Assembly (NCBI RefSeq): GCF_028553745.1
Contig: NZ_CP067129.1
Location: 2,214,501 to 2,278,500 of the forward strand
Direction: 5' to 3'
Length of the DNA: 64,000 bases
Source: Paracoccus seriniphilus
GTDB taxonomy: Bacteria > Pseudomonadota > Alphaproteobacteria > Rhodobacterales > Rhodobacteraceae
The notes below the pieces were generated by a model. That model did not search any database, had not been told where the DNA came from, and saw only the letters and a program-made list of their open reading frames with translations. Position 1 is the first letter of the stretch; the number at the start of each line of letters is the position of its first letter. This document shows, piece after piece, positions 1-8,777 of the stretch. The translations under genes were made by a program, and so were the position numbers.

Positions 1-815
1 GTCCGTCGATGGGGAAAACCTCGCTGGCAACCAATATTGCCTTCAATATTGCCAAGGCACACAAGACCGGCGAACGCCCCGATGGCTCGATCGGCACGGT
101 CGAAGGCGGTGTTGTCGGTTTCTTCAGCCTTGAGATGTCGGCCGAACAGCTTGCTGCGCGGATCCTGTCAGAGGCAGCCGAGGTGCCTTCGGAGCGTATC
201 CGCAGCGGGAACATGGACGAGGGCGAGTTCCGCCGCTTTGTCGAGGCCGCCCATGCCCTTCAGAACTGCCCGCTCTATATCGACGACACACCTGCCCTGC
301 CGATCAACCAGCTGGCCGCCCGCGCGCGCAAGCTGAAGCGGACCCATGGTCTGGACGTGCTGATGGTCGACTATCTTCAACTGCTCAAGGCCGCCAGCGC
401 CAAGGACAGTCGTGTGAACGAGGTCAGCGAGATCACCCAGGGCCTGAAGGCCATCGCCAAGGAACTGAACATCCCGGTGATTGCCCTGTCGCAGTTGTCA
501 CGCCAGGTCGAAAACCGCGATGACAAGCGGCCTCAGCTGTCCGATCTGCGTGAATCGGGCAGTATCGAGCAGGATGCCGATATCGTGATGTTCGTCTTCC
601 GCGAGGAATATTACCGCGAGCGCGAAAAGCCCTCGGATGCGGATCTGGATGCCATGGCCAAATGGCAGCAGATCATGGAGCAGGTGCACGGCAAGGCCGA
701 GGTCATCCTTGGCAAGCAGCGTCACGGCCCGATCGGCACCGTCGAACTGTCCTTCGAGGGGCAATTCACCCGTTTCGGCAATCTCGCGCGCGACCGCCAG
801 TCGCAATGGGATTAG
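1..815 (+). CDS. dnaB: replicative DNA helicase DnaB, C-terminal part
   Basis: Partial at the 5' end: the frame is open to base 1 and begins at the Walker A loop (PSMGKTSLA). DnaB is the hexameric ring helicase that unwinds DNA at the replication fork. Visible are the RecA-fold ATPase domain, a Walker B segment (LMVDYLQLL), the LSQLSRQVE stretch, and the C-terminal block DLRESGSIEQDADIVMF followed by the arginine-finger region (LGKQRHGPIGTVEL), all typical of DnaB rather than RadA. The N-terminal primase-interacting domain lies outside the window. Identity is secure; length cannot be judged. Confidence 0.96.
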   Translation, partial: PSMGKTSLATNIAFNIAKAHKTGERPDGSIGTVEGGVVGFFSLEMSAEQLAARILSEAAEVPSERIRSGNMDEGEFRRFVEAAHALQNCPLYIDDTPALPINQLAARARKLKRTHGLDVLMVDYLQLLKAASAKDSRVNEVSEITQGLKAIAKELNIPVIALSQLSRQVENRDDKRPQLSDLRESGSIEQDADIVMFVFREEYYREREKPSDADLDAMAKWQQIMEQVHGKAEVILGKQRHGPIGTVELSFEGQFTRFGNLARDRQSQWD

Positions 816-861
816 GCGCGACCAGGATGACAACTTTCCGATCAGACCTGTCGCTCCACGG

Positions 862-2058
862 ATGAGCGCAGCCCGAACGCCACCCCATCCCGTGACCCTG
901 GTCGCGCTATCCGGTGTGTCCGCATTGTCGATGAACGTGTTTCTGCCCTCTCTTCCGGGCATGGCACGGGATTTCGGCGTCGATTACGCGCTGATGCAAC
1001 TGTCCGTGTCGGCCTATATCGGGGCCAGCGCCCTGCTGCAGTTGCTGGGCGGCCCGATCAGCGACCGTTTCGGGCGCAGGCCGGTGGCGCTGACGGGGCT
1101 TGTCCTGTTCCTGCTGGCAACGGTGGGGACTTTGATCGCGCCCACGGCATCGAGCTTTCTGTTCTTTCGGATGATCCAGGCGGTCATCTCGGTCTGCATG
1201 CTGCTGTCTCGCGCCACCGTGCGCGACATGTTCGAGGGCGACAAGGCAGCCTCGATGATCGGCTATGTCACAATGGGCATGGCCGTGGTCCCCATGATCG
1301 CCCCGGTGATCGGAGGGATCATGGACGAAGCCTTTGGGTGGCGGGCGAATTTCGCCATGATGGGCCTGCTGGCAATGGTTGTGCTGATCGTCGTCTGGCG
1401 CGACATGGGCGAAACCGTCCGTGGCGGCGGCATCACCATGCGCCAGCAGATCGCCAACTATCCGGTTCTGGCACGGTCGCATCGTTTCTGTGGCTATTGC
1501 CTTGCGGCAACGCTCTCTTCGGGCTGTTTCTTCGCCTATCTGGGCGGCGCCCCCTTTGTCGGAGAGCAGGTCTTTGGCCTGACGACCGCTCAGGTCGGCT
1601 ATTTCTTCGCCTCTCCTTCGATCGGTTATCTGACCGGGAACTTCCTGTCGGGGCGCTATACCGCGCGCATCGGGTTGAACCGGATGGTGCTGGCCGGAGC
1701 GTCGATCTGCTTTGCGGCCCTGTCCCTGTCGCTGATCTCGACCCTTGCTGGCGTGGTCAGCCCGCTGATCTTCTTTGGCTCCATTGGCATCATGGGCCTG
1801 GGCAACGGGCTGGTCATGCCCAATACCAACGCCGGCATGATGAACGTCCGCCCCGAACTTGCCGGCACGGCCAGCGGTCTGGGCGGCGCCCTGGCCGTGG
1901 CGGGTGGCGCGGCGCTTTCCGCCGTGGCAGGCGCTCTGCTGACCCCCGGATCGGGGGCGGCACCGCTGCTGGTCATCATGTGCGCCTCGGCACTGGGATC
2001 CTTGCTGGCAATCCTCTGGGTCTTCAGACGCGAAAGGCAACTGGCCCGCATGGGGTAG
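862..2058 (+). CDS. Bcr/CflA-type MFS multidrug transporter
   Basis: An inner-membrane major facilitator of about 398 residues, probably a 12-helix drug:proton antiporter. The N-terminal half has the DHA1 signature between helices 2 and 3 (GPISDRFGRRPVAL) and the early block NVFLPSLPGMARDF seen in Bcr/CflA exporters of the chloramphenicol/bicyclomycin group. Hydrophobic segments recur through the protein and it ends with a short basic tail (FRRERQLARMG). The ATG at 862 is preferred because the open frame upstream overlaps dnaB and has no membrane-protein character. It starts 46 bp after dnaB. The substrate is unknown. Confidence 0.85.
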   Translation: MSAARTPPHPVTLVALSGVSALSMNVFLPSLPGMARDFGVDYALMQLSVSAYIGASALLQLLGGPISDRFGRRPVALTGLVLFLLATVGTLIAPTASSFLFFRMIQAVISVCMLLSRATVRDMFEGDKAASMIGYVTMGMAVVPMIAPVIGGIMDEAFGWRANFAMMGLLAMVVLIVVWRDMGETVRGGGITMRQQIANYPVLARSHRFCGYCLAATLSSGCFFAYLGGAPFVGEQVFGLTTAQVGYFFASPSIGYLTGNFLSGRYTARIGLNRMVLAGASICFAALSLSLISTLAGVVSPLIFFGSIGIMGLGNGLVMPNTNAGMMNVRPELAGTASGLGGALAVAGGAALSAVAGALLTPGSGAAPLLVIMCASALGSLLAILWVFRRERQLARMG

Positions 2059-2189
2059 ATATCTGCGGGAAACCCGATCTTAATCTTTGGCTGCCATCGT
2101 TGTCCCATGGCACCAAGCATCCCCGTCCCGATCCGTCGCGCAGATGACCCGCCGCTGCCCACCGGCAGCAAGGGGCTTGCCCGAAGGAC

Positions 2190-2219
2190 TTTGCAAAGGC
2201 TACAGCCTTATTTGCAAAG
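2190..2219 (+). promoter_or_regulatory. paired TTTGCAAAG operator upstream of the ScfR-like regulator
   Basis: TTTGCAAAG occurs at 2190-2198 and again at 2211-2219, identical and in the same orientation, with start-to-start spacing of 21 bp (two helical turns). The second copy ends 13 bp before the regulator start codon. TTTGCAAA is itself palindromic. Sites of this kind are reported for short-chain fatty acyl-CoA regulators such as PccR, so autoregulation is the likely role (inference). Confidence 0.7.
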
Positions 2220-2232
2220 AACGGAGGCAAGA

Positions 2233-3630
2233 ATGGCCACCCAAAAGATTTACGCCGGCACGGCCCTGCGCGAAACCCGCGCCCGGGGCGGATTGACCCA
2301 GAAACGCTTTGCTGAACGGCTGGGGGTCTCTCTGCCCTATCTGTCGCAGATGGAGAACAATCATCGCCCCATCTCGGCCGGGGTTCTGCTGCGCCTTGCC
2401 CAGGAATTCGGCATAGATCTGACCACCCTGGCGGCGGGCGATGCCGAACGCATGGTGATCGACATGCAGGAGGCACTGGCCGATCCGCTGTTTGATACCA
2501 CCCCGCCCCTTGCCGATCTTCGGCTAGCGGCCACCAATGCTCCGGTTCTGGCGCGGGCATTCCTGGATCTCTACCGGGCGCATCGGCAGGGCCAGGAACG
2601 CCTGGCCGCTCTGGACGAAGCCATCGGTGCCGCCGGACAGAATGCCTTGTCGACGCCCTGGGAGGAAGTGCGCGACTTCTTCCATTATTGCGACAACTAT
2701 ATTGACGCAGTGGACCGCGCGGCGGAACGTTTCGCCTGCCCTCAAGGCCAAAGGATAGACCTGTGGCAGGCAGCCGTCTCGGCCCTGGCTCAGAACAATA
2801 TCACCGTGTCGCTGGTCGAACTGCCCGCGAATGCGGTCTTTCGCCGCGAAGGCAATGTCATCGCGGTCAATGCCTCGGCCGAGGCGGCGACGCGACTGTT
2901 CCAGCTGTTGCATCTGGTCGCGCTGGAACGTCAGTCGGACCTGCTTGAGGCAACGCTGGATCTGGCGCGTTTTCGCAATCCGACCGCGCGCGAGATCGCC
3001 CGGCTTGGCCTTGCGAATTACTTTGCCGGTGCCGCATTGATGCCCTATCGCGATTTTCTGGCTGCGGCCCAGACCGAGCGGCATGACCTTGAACGTCTGT
3101 CGCATCTGTTCAATGCATCCCTTGAACAGGTCGCGCACCGGCTGTCCACCCTGCAACGGCCCGGCGCCAAGGGCGTGCCGTTCTTCTTCGTGCGCGTTGA
3201 TCAGGCCGGAACCATCACCAAGCGTCATTCTGCCACCCGGTTGCAGTTTGCCCGCTTTGGCGGTGCCTGTCCGCTGTGGAATGTCCATCGGGCCTTCGAA
3301 CAACCGGGGCGCTTTCTGCGCCAGCTTGCCGAGACGCCGGATGGAGTCCGCTATTTGCTGCTGTCGCGCGAAGTCTCGAAACAGGCCGGGGTCTTCAATG
3401 CGCCGGTGCGCCGCTTCGCCATCGGCCTGGGCTGCGAAATCGCCCATGCCGAAGGCATGGTCTATGCCGACGGGCTGGATCTGAACCAGCCACAGGCCTT
3501 CGAGCCGATCGGCATTTCCTGTCGCATCTGTCCGCGGCCAGATTGCCACCAGAGATCGGTCCCCCCAATCGACCGCCCCCTGCGCATCCCGGCAGACCGC
3601 AGCGGGCCACTGCCCTATGAAATCACCTGA
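2233..3630 (+). CDS. XRE-family short-chain acyl-CoA type regulator (ScfR/RamB-like)
   Basis: A transcription factor of 465 residues. An N-terminal helix-turn-helix (about residues 8-65: RETRARGGLTQKRFAERL, then SLPYLSQMEN) is followed by a long helical linker, an ImmA/IrrE-like region around residues 190-310, and a C-terminal DUF2083-type domain ending in a cysteine cluster (SCRICPRPDC). This is the layout of RamB, PccR and other ScfR proteins, which control propionate, acetate or glyoxylate metabolism by sensing acyl-CoA. The ATG at 2233 follows an ACGGAGG ribosome site and leaves room for the paired operator just upstream. The exact effector is not readable from sequence. Confidence 0.85.
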   Translation: MATQKIYAGTALRETRARGGLTQKRFAERLGVSLPYLSQMENNHRPISAGVLLRLAQEFGIDLTTLAAGDAERMVIDMQEALADPLFDTTPPLADLRLAATNAPVLARAFLDLYRAHRQGQERLAALDEAIGAAGQNALSTPWEEVRDFFHYCDNYIDAVDRAAERFACPQGQRIDLWQAAVSALAQNNITVSLVELPANAVFRREGNVIAVNASAEAATRLFQLLHLVALERQSDLLEATLDLARFRNPTAREIARLGLANYFAGAALMPYRDFLAAAQTERHDLERLSHLFNASLEQVAHRLSTLQRPGAKGVPFFFVRVDQAGTITKRHSATRLQFARFGGACPLWNVHRAFEQPGRFLRQLAETPDGVRYLLLSREVSKQAGVFNAPVRRFAIGLGCEIAHAEGMVYADGLDLNQPQAFEPIGISCRICPRPDCHQRSVPPIDRPLRIPADRSGPLPYEIT

Positions 3631-3809
3631 TATTCTCGTGAATGGCCGAATTCTTCGGCGGAAATTCGCCGCTCGGGCGTGTATTCGCCCATTTCTCCGC
3701 CATGGCGGACCGGACGTGTTGCCATGAAGGCACGGCTCCTGTTTACCGCCATAGGACTGGAACCAGAGTGCCCCGGACTGAACAGGGGTGTGTCGCCGGG
3801 GGACATATC

Positions 3810-5120
3810 TTGTCACTGAACTTCGTGAACCGCCTGAACAGCTCGTTGGAACGCATCCTGCCCGAACAGCGCCTTTTCCTGCGCTCGGACGGGGCCACGC
3901 GTTTCGTCAGGCTGCGCCCGTTGACCCAATTGCTGGGGCTGGGCGGGGTAGTGGCAGTTCTGGGCTGGACCCTGATTGCCAGTTCCATCCTGGTCATCGA
4001 CACGATCAGCTCCGGTTCTCACCGTGATCAGGCGCTGCGGGCACAGGATGCCTTCGAAGAACGTCTGGATGAGCTTTCGGCCGAACGCGACGCCCGCGCA
4101 GCCGAAGCAGTCGCGGCGCAGCAACGTTTTACCGTGGCCCTGGACCAGGTTTCGCAAATGCAGTCCAAGCTGCTGGCCATGGACGAGCGCCGCCGCGAGT
4201 TGGAAACCGGGCTTCAGGTGGTTCAGCAGACCTTGCGCGAAGCCATGAACGAACGCGATGACGCGCAGCGGCTTGCCGCGGCAGCTGGCGACAAGGATCC
4301 TTCCAGCAACCACGGCAGCGTCGATGACGAACTGTCGGTCACGCTGGACGTGCTGTCCGAAGAACTGCGCACGGCTGCGGCAGAGCGCGTCGAGGCCCTG
4401 CACGAGGCGGAAACGGCCCGCTCGACTCTTGCGGATGTCGAAGAGCAGCGGGATGAAATCATTGCCCGCAACGACGAAATCCTCAACCAGCTTGAAAACG
4501 CGGTCACCGTTTCGGTGAAACCGCTGGACAAGGTGTTCCGTTCCGTCGGCATGAACCCCGACGAAGTGCTGCGCACCATTCGCAGCGGGTTTTCTGGTCA
4601 AGGCGGCCCTCTGACCCCCCTGTCGCAATCCACACGTGGCAATGCTGCCCTGTCGAAGGAAGAAACCAAGGCGAAGCAGATCATCGTCACGCTGGACCAG
4701 ATGAACACCTATCGCATCGCCATTGAGAAACTGCCTCTGGCCATGCCGGTCAAATCCAACTTTCGCTATTCATCGGGGTTTGGTCGCCGCTGGGGCCGGA
4801 TGCATGAGGGCATCGACATGGCCGCTCCGGTGGGCACGCCGATCTATGCCACCGGCGATGGCGTGGTCACCTTTGCGGGCCGCCAGAACGGTTACGGCAA
4901 CCTGATCAAGATCCAGCATGAACTGGGCGTGGAAACGCGTTTTGGTCACCTGTCGCGAATCCGCGTCAAGAAGGGGCAAAGGGTGTCGCAAGGCGATCTG
5001 ATCGGTGATATGGGGAATACCGGACGCTCGACCGGTCCGCATCTGCATTACGAGGTACGGATGAAAGGTCGGGCAGTCGACCCGATGACCTTCATCAAGG
5101 CAGCTAGCAATGTTTTCTAA
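3810..5120 (+). CDS. M23 (LytM) family metallopeptidase, membrane anchored
   Basis: A probable peptidoglycan DD-endopeptidase or divisome activator of about 436 residues. One transmembrane helix (LLGLGGVVAVLGWTLIASSI) near residue 45 is followed by a long coiled coil rich in Glu/Arg/Ala, then a LytM domain. The zinc and catalytic signatures are intact: HEGIDM (HxxxD) and HLHYEVR, with GHL between. The TTG at 3810 is chosen because homologous proteins begin around LSLNFVNRL and the codons upstream look non-coding; a GGGGG run lies about 7 bp upstream. It overlaps the bactofilin gene by 11 bp, a recurring pair in proteobacteria. Confidence 0.88.
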   Translation: MSLNFVNRLNSSLERILPEQRLFLRSDGATRFVRLRPLTQLLGLGGVVAVLGWTLIASSILVIDTISSGSHRDQALRAQDAFEERLDELSAERDARAAEAVAAQQRFTVALDQVSQMQSKLLAMDERRRELETGLQVVQQTLREAMNERDDAQRLAAAAGDKDPSSNHGSVDDELSVTLDVLSEELRTAAAERVEALHEAETARSTLADVEEQRDEIIARNDEILNQLENAVTVSVKPLDKVFRSVGMNPDEVLRTIRSGFSGQGGPLTPLSQSTRGNAALSKEETKAKQIIVTLDQMNTYRIAIEKLPLAMPVKSNFRYSSGFGRRWGRMHEGIDMAAPVGTPIYATGDGVVTFAGRQNGYGNLIKIQHELGVETRFGHLSRIRVKKGQRVSQGDLIGDMGNTGRSTGPHLHYEVRMKGRAVDPMTFIKAASNVF

Positions 5121-5610
5121 GACCCGCGTGACAGAGACCCGTTCACAACAATCCACCGCGACCTCCGCCCCCGAGACCTCGGCACCGGCGACCCCGGCCC
5201 CGGCCCCGGAACGGCCGACAGAATCGGCGCCTGCGGCATCTCGCATGCGCAACACGCCCTCGGTCCTGTCGTCGGATCTGAAGGTCAGCGGCAACATCAG
5301 CACGGATGGCGACATCCAGATTGAAGGCAATGTCGAAGGCGACATCCGCGCCCATCAGCTGGTCATTGGTGAAAGCGCCACGATCAAGGGCGAAATTGTC
5401 GGCGACGACGTGGTTGTCAACGGTCGTGTCATCGGACGCGTCCGCGGTCTGAAGGTTCGCCTGACGGCCACCGCACGCGTCGAAGGCGACATCATCCACA
5501 AGACGATCGCGATCGAATCCGGGGCCCATTTCGAAGGCTCGGTGCAACGGCAGGAAGATCCGCTTGCCAATGGTGGCACCAAGAAACTGGCAGCCCCCAC
5601 CGCCAGCTGA
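5110..5610 (+). CDS. bactofilin (polymer-forming cytoskeletal protein)
   Basis: A 166-residue bactofilin. A disordered Thr/Ala/Pro-rich N-terminus (residues 1-50) leads into the right-handed beta-helix DUF583 core (ISTDGDIQIEGNVEGDIRAH, then repeated hydrophobic/Gly turns to about residue 145) and a short tail. Bactofilins form nucleotide-free filaments at the membrane that place cell-wall enzymes. The start overlaps the end of the M23 peptidase gene, so the two are almost certainly translated together, and the peptidase is a likely client of the filament (inference). A strong hairpin follows. Confidence 0.93.
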   Translation: MFSKTRVTETRSQQSTATSAPETSAPATPAPAPERPTESAPAASRMRNTPSVLSSDLKVSGNISTDGDIQIEGNVEGDIRAHQLVIGESATIKGEIVGDDVVVNGRVIGRVRGLKVRLTATARVEGDIIHKTIAIESGAHFEGSVQRQEDPLANGGTKKLAAPTAS

Positions 5611-5635
5611 GCAGGCCCATCCCATCCGCTTGCCA

Positions 5636-5660
5636 ACGGCCCGCCATTTGCGGGCCGTTT
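5636..5660 (+). terminator. intrinsic terminator after the bactofilin gene
   Basis: A perfect 9-bp stem (ACGGCCCGC / GCGGGCCGT) with a 5-base loop (CATTT), followed by only three T residues. It lies 25 bp past the bactofilin stop. Confidence 0.75.
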
Positions 5661-5776
5661 CGCATTGTGCCCCCCTTGACGCCGCCGACCGGAAACAAGA
5701 CCTGCCCAGCCGTGACCCCACGCCATCGCAGGAACCACAGACATCCCCTCTCTCCGGCAATGCAAACGATGGGATC

Positions 5777-6595
5777 TCAGTCCGGATCCGGCAGCAGGCG
5801 GCGGTACATGTGCCAGCTTGCATGACCCAGCACGGGCAGAACGACCAGCAGTCCCAGGAAATACGGGATGATCGCCAGGAACAGCAGTCCCGCAATCATG
5901 GCCGCCCAGACCAGCAACACCAATGGATTGGCCGTGACTGCCTGAACCGAGGTGATGATGGCGGTAATGAAATCGACCTCACGTTCCAGCAGGATCGGCA
6001 GACCGACCACGGTGAATGAAAACAGCACCGCGGCAAATCCCGCACCGATCACCGTTCCGACCAGCAGCATGACCAGCCCGCGCCCTTCGAAGATCAGTGC
6101 CGCAGAAGAGGTGATATTGGTCAGCGATGACACCCCCATGAACAGTGCAAACACCGTATGGGCCACGAAAACCCAGAACATGAACAGCAACAGCACCACC
6201 ATTGCCATCGAAGGCACCTGCCGGTCCTTCTGCGCAAAGACCACGCGCAGCACCGACGGCCAGTCCAGTTGCTCTTCCATCTCGATCCGTCGGCTGACCT
6301 CGTAAAGGCCAATGGCCGCAAAAGGCGCGATCAAGGGAAAGCCAAGGACGAAGGGAATCAGCCACCAGTCCCGTCCCGCAGCAAAAGCCACCAGCGCCAG
6401 GACCAGTCCGCCCAGAACATAGAATGCACTGAAGAACAGGCCAAAGGCCGGCGCGCGGCGGAAATCACGCCATCCGGCCACCAGCACCGTACCCAGATCG
6501 GACATGGAGATATGGGCCGGTGGCGGCAGGATATCCGGCTGAAGAACGACGGGATCGACAGGCTGCGGCCTGTCATCCCCGGTCTCTGGGGTCAT
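5777..6595 (-). CDS. DUF2189 multi-pass membrane protein
   Basis: A 272-residue inner-membrane protein of the DUF2189 family, function unknown. A hydrophilic Pro-rich N-terminus (about 35 residues) is followed by the conserved opening LGTVLVAGWRDFRRAPAFGLFF, then about six hydrophobic segments, with the charged loop SRRIEMEEQLDWPSVL between the second and third. It converges on the bactofilin gene and lies 76 bp downstream of coaD on the same strand. No catalytic motif is visible. Confidence 0.8.
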   Translation of the reverse strand: MTPETGDDRPQPVDPVVLQPDILPPPAHISMSDLGTVLVAGWRDFRRAPAFGLFFSAFYVLGGLVLALVAFAAGRDWWLIPFVLGFPLIAPFAAIGLYEVSRRIEMEEQLDWPSVLRVVFAQKDRQVPSMAMVVLLLFMFWVFVAHTVFALFMGVSSLTNITSSAALIFEGRGLVMLLVGTVIGAGFAAVLFSFTVVGLPILLEREVDFITAIITSVQAVTANPLVLLVWAAMIAGLLFLAIIPYFLGLLVVLPVLGHASWHMYRRLLPDPD

Positions 6596-6671
6596 ATCGG
6601 CTCTCCATATGGCGCAGAGTCACCCCAAAGGTTAGGCCGGATCGCAGAACCACGCAATAAAAAGCACAGCG

Positions 6672-7163
6672 TCAGCAAAAGCGGGCGTGCAGCGCCTGTT
6701 TGACCGGCTCGGTGACGAATTGCGAGACGTCACCGCCCAGCCGGGCAATTTCCTTGACCAGCTTCGAGGCAATCGCCTGTCGGCGCGCATCGGCCATCAG
6801 GAAGACCGTCTCGATACTGGAATCGAGGGCACGGTTCATGCCCACCATCTGGAATTCATATTCGAAATCGGCCACGGCCCGCAGCCCCCGCACGATCACC
6901 CCCGCGCCGACGTCGCGCGCGCAATCGATCAGCAGGTTTTCAAAGGGGTGAACAAGGATCTCCCCTCCGGTTCTTGCCGCGATCTTGTCGCATTCCGCGC
7001 GCACCATCTTGACCCGCTCGTCCAGGTCAAACAATGGCTTCTTGTCACGGTTGATCGCAACGCCGATCACCAGCCGGTCCACCAGAGCCATGGCGCGTTC
7101 GATGATATCGACATGCCCAAGCGTGATCGGGTCAAACGTGCCGGGGTAAAGGCCAATACGCAT
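6672..7163 (-). CDS. coaD: phosphopantetheine adenylyltransferase
   Basis: Catalyses the fourth step of coenzyme A synthesis: 4'-phosphopantetheine plus ATP gives dephospho-CoA. At 163 residues it has the normal bacterial length. The nucleotidyltransferase signature is complete: N-terminal YPGTFDPITLGHVDII with the T/HxGH motif, then the substrate-binding blocks RGLRAVADFEYEFQM and MNRALDSSIETVFLM, and the C-terminal IASKLVKEIARLGGDVSQFV. Transcribed toward the DUF2189 gene; no tight operon is evident. Confidence 0.97.
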   Translation of the reverse strand: MRIGLYPGTFDPITLGHVDIIERAMALVDRLVIGVAINRDKKPLFDLDERVKMVRAECDKIAARTGGEILVHPFENLLIDCARDVGAGVIVRGLRAVADFEYEFQMVGMNRALDSSIETVFLMADARRQAIASKLVKEIARLGGDVSQFVTEPVKQALHARFC

Positions 7164-7242
7164 GGGCAGTCATCCTCGTCCTTGATCCCGACAGGAAAAC
7201 CCGATTCCAGCCCTGAATGCAACGGCACCGCGAAAAACGCGC

Positions 7243-7704
7243 CTAGCTGCCCATGATCATCCCGGTCAGGGCCTCTTTCTCGGCCGACAGTTCCTTCAGC
7301 CGCCCGCTGACCGCATCCCCGATAGAGACCAGCCCCAGCATATGCCCGTTCTCATCGACCACCGGCATATGGCGAAACCGCCCTTCGGTCATGCGTTCCA
7401 GCACGGACATGGCATCATCGCCCGTCACGCAGGTCTGCACTTCGCGGGTCATCACCTCGTTGATCGTGGTTGAAAGCACCTCGGGCCCCTTCAGGCCAAG
7501 CTGCTTCACGATGTCCCGCTCGGAAAGGATCCCGGCCGGGGTCTTGCCGTCTTCGGAGACCACGATGGCACCAATACGCTGTTCGCACAGCACCCTGGCA
7601 GCCTCGGCTAAGGTCGCATCGGGACGGATCGTGACAATCGTCGCTGCCGCAATCCCCGGCTTGCCGGATGTTTCCTTCATGGATAGCAACTGTTTGACCA
7701 GCAT
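7243..7704 (-). CDS. tandem CBS-domain protein
   Basis: A soluble 153-residue protein built almost wholly of one CBS pair. The first CBS repeat covers about residues 15-80 (ATLAEAARVLCEQRIGAIVV, GILSERDIVKQL) and the second about 85-145 (VMTREVQTCVTGDDAMSVL, HMPVVDENGHMLGLVSIGD). Such pairs bind adenosyl ligands and sense energy state; stand-alone forms are common in alphaproteobacteria, with targets unknown. It is flanked by the LysR gene upstream and coaD downstream on the same strand. Confidence 0.9.
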   Translation of the reverse strand: MLVKQLLSMKETSGKPGIAAATIVTIRPDATLAEAARVLCEQRIGAIVVSEDGKTPAGILSERDIVKQLGLKGPEVLSTTINEVMTREVQTCVTGDDAMSVLERMTEGRFRHMPVVDENGHMLGLVSIGDAVSGRLKELSAEKEALTGMIMGS

Positions 7705-7763
7705 CGACCTGTACTCCCTTCAGCGTAGTATCAGGTTTATCCTTTTCCCCTATTCGTCCCGCG

Positions 7764-8675
7764 TCAAGTGTCTCGCGTCATGCCTGCCCGCACCAGGCCC
7801 TCCAGACGCGCTGTCTCTGCCCGCAGATTATGGGTCAGGGCCTCGGCCAGCAGGTTCATTCGACGTGACCCGCGATCATCCGCATGGCGCAGCAGCCAGA
7901 AGCTGCGCTTGAGCGCGATTCGATCCGGCAGGATGACCTGCAGATCAGGGGCGAAGGGAATGGCAAAGTCATGAACGATGCCCAGCCCCGCCGCCGCGCG
8001 GATCGCCTGCATCTGCACCGAGACCGAATTCGAGGTGATCTGGGCAGTCTGAACCCCGGTTTCGGACAGATAGTCCAGCTCGCGATCAAAGATCATGTCG
8101 GGAATATAGCCGACCATCCGGTGACGGCGAAGATCCGGCAGATCGCGAATGTCCGGATGGCGTTGAAGATAGTCGCGATGGGCGGCCAGATGCAGGTGAT
8201 AGTCGGTCAGCCGCTGCACGGTCAGCCGCCCCGTATCGGGGGGCGAGACGGCAATGGCCATATCGGCCTCGCGCTTGGACAGGTTCACCACACGGGGCAA
8301 GGCAACGATCTGCACCTCGAGCCCCGGATGCGCCTCGCACAGCTTATGGGCGACCTGCGGCAACAGGTAGTTCGCACAGCCGTCAGGCGCACCGATCCGC
8401 AGGACGCCGCTGATACCCGCCTCTTGCCGGGTGGCTTCATTGGCGGCCTTGGCCGCCTTTTCGGCCGCCTCGGCCGGCGCAACCAGCCGACCGCCTTCCG
8501 CCGTCAGCCTGTAGCCTTGCGGAGTCTTGGCAAACAGCGTCGCCCCGATGTCATGTTCCAGCCGCGCAATGCGCCGCCCCACGGTCGAGGCATCCATGGC
8601 AAGGCGCCGCCCTGCCCCGGAAAGGCTTTCCGACCTCGCCACAGCCAGAAAAATGCGAAGATCATCCCAATCCAC
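7764..8675 (-). CDS. LysR-family transcriptional regulator divergent from mmsA
   Basis: A LysR regulator of about 303 residues: winged HTH in residues 1-60 (WDDLRIFLAVARSESLSGAG, then DASTVGRRIARLEHDIGATLF), followed by a periplasmic-binding-like effector domain. The GTG at 8675 is chosen because it has AAGGA about 7 bp upstream and gives the usual LysR N-terminus; an ATG at 8717 would add 14 residues (MLTKTFCVFAKDDA) that do not look native. Divergent arrangement with the methylmalonate-semialdehyde dehydrogenase gene suggests it controls valine breakdown, by inference from layout only. Confidence 0.87.
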   Translation of the reverse strand: MDWDDLRIFLAVARSESLSGAGRRLAMDASTVGRRIARLEHDIGATLFAKTPQGYRLTAEGGRLVAPAEAAEKAAKAANEATRQEAGISGVLRIGAPDGCANYLLPQVAHKLCEAHPGLEVQIVALPRVVNLSKREADMAIAVSPPDTGRLTVQRLTDYHLHLAAHRDYLQRHPDIRDLPDLRRHRMVGYIPDMIFDRELDYLSETGVQTAQITSNSVSVQMQAIRAAAGLGIVHDFAIPFAPDLQVILPDRIALKRSFWLLRHADDRGSRRMNLLAEALTHNLRAETARLEGLVRAGMTRDT

Positions 8676-8685
8676 AGCGTCATCC

Positions 8686-8708
8686 TTTGCAAAAACGCAA
8701 AACGTTTT
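8686..8708. promoter_or_regulatory. candidate operators between LysR gene and mmsA
   Basis: TTTGCAAAAACGCAAA at 8686-8701 contains a full TTTGCAAA half like the sites in front of the ScfR-like regulator, followed by a CGCAAA partial copy. It overlaps the perfect palindrome AAAACGTTTT at 8699-8708. Both lie in the divergent gap, 70-90 bp before mmsA. Binding by the ScfR-like protein or the LysR protein is inference. Confidence 0.4.
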
Positions 8709-8777
8709 TGTTAACATGCCTCTTTTACCGGCATTTCCGCAAGGCTATCCTTTCGCCAATGCGATATGGAGGATGCA

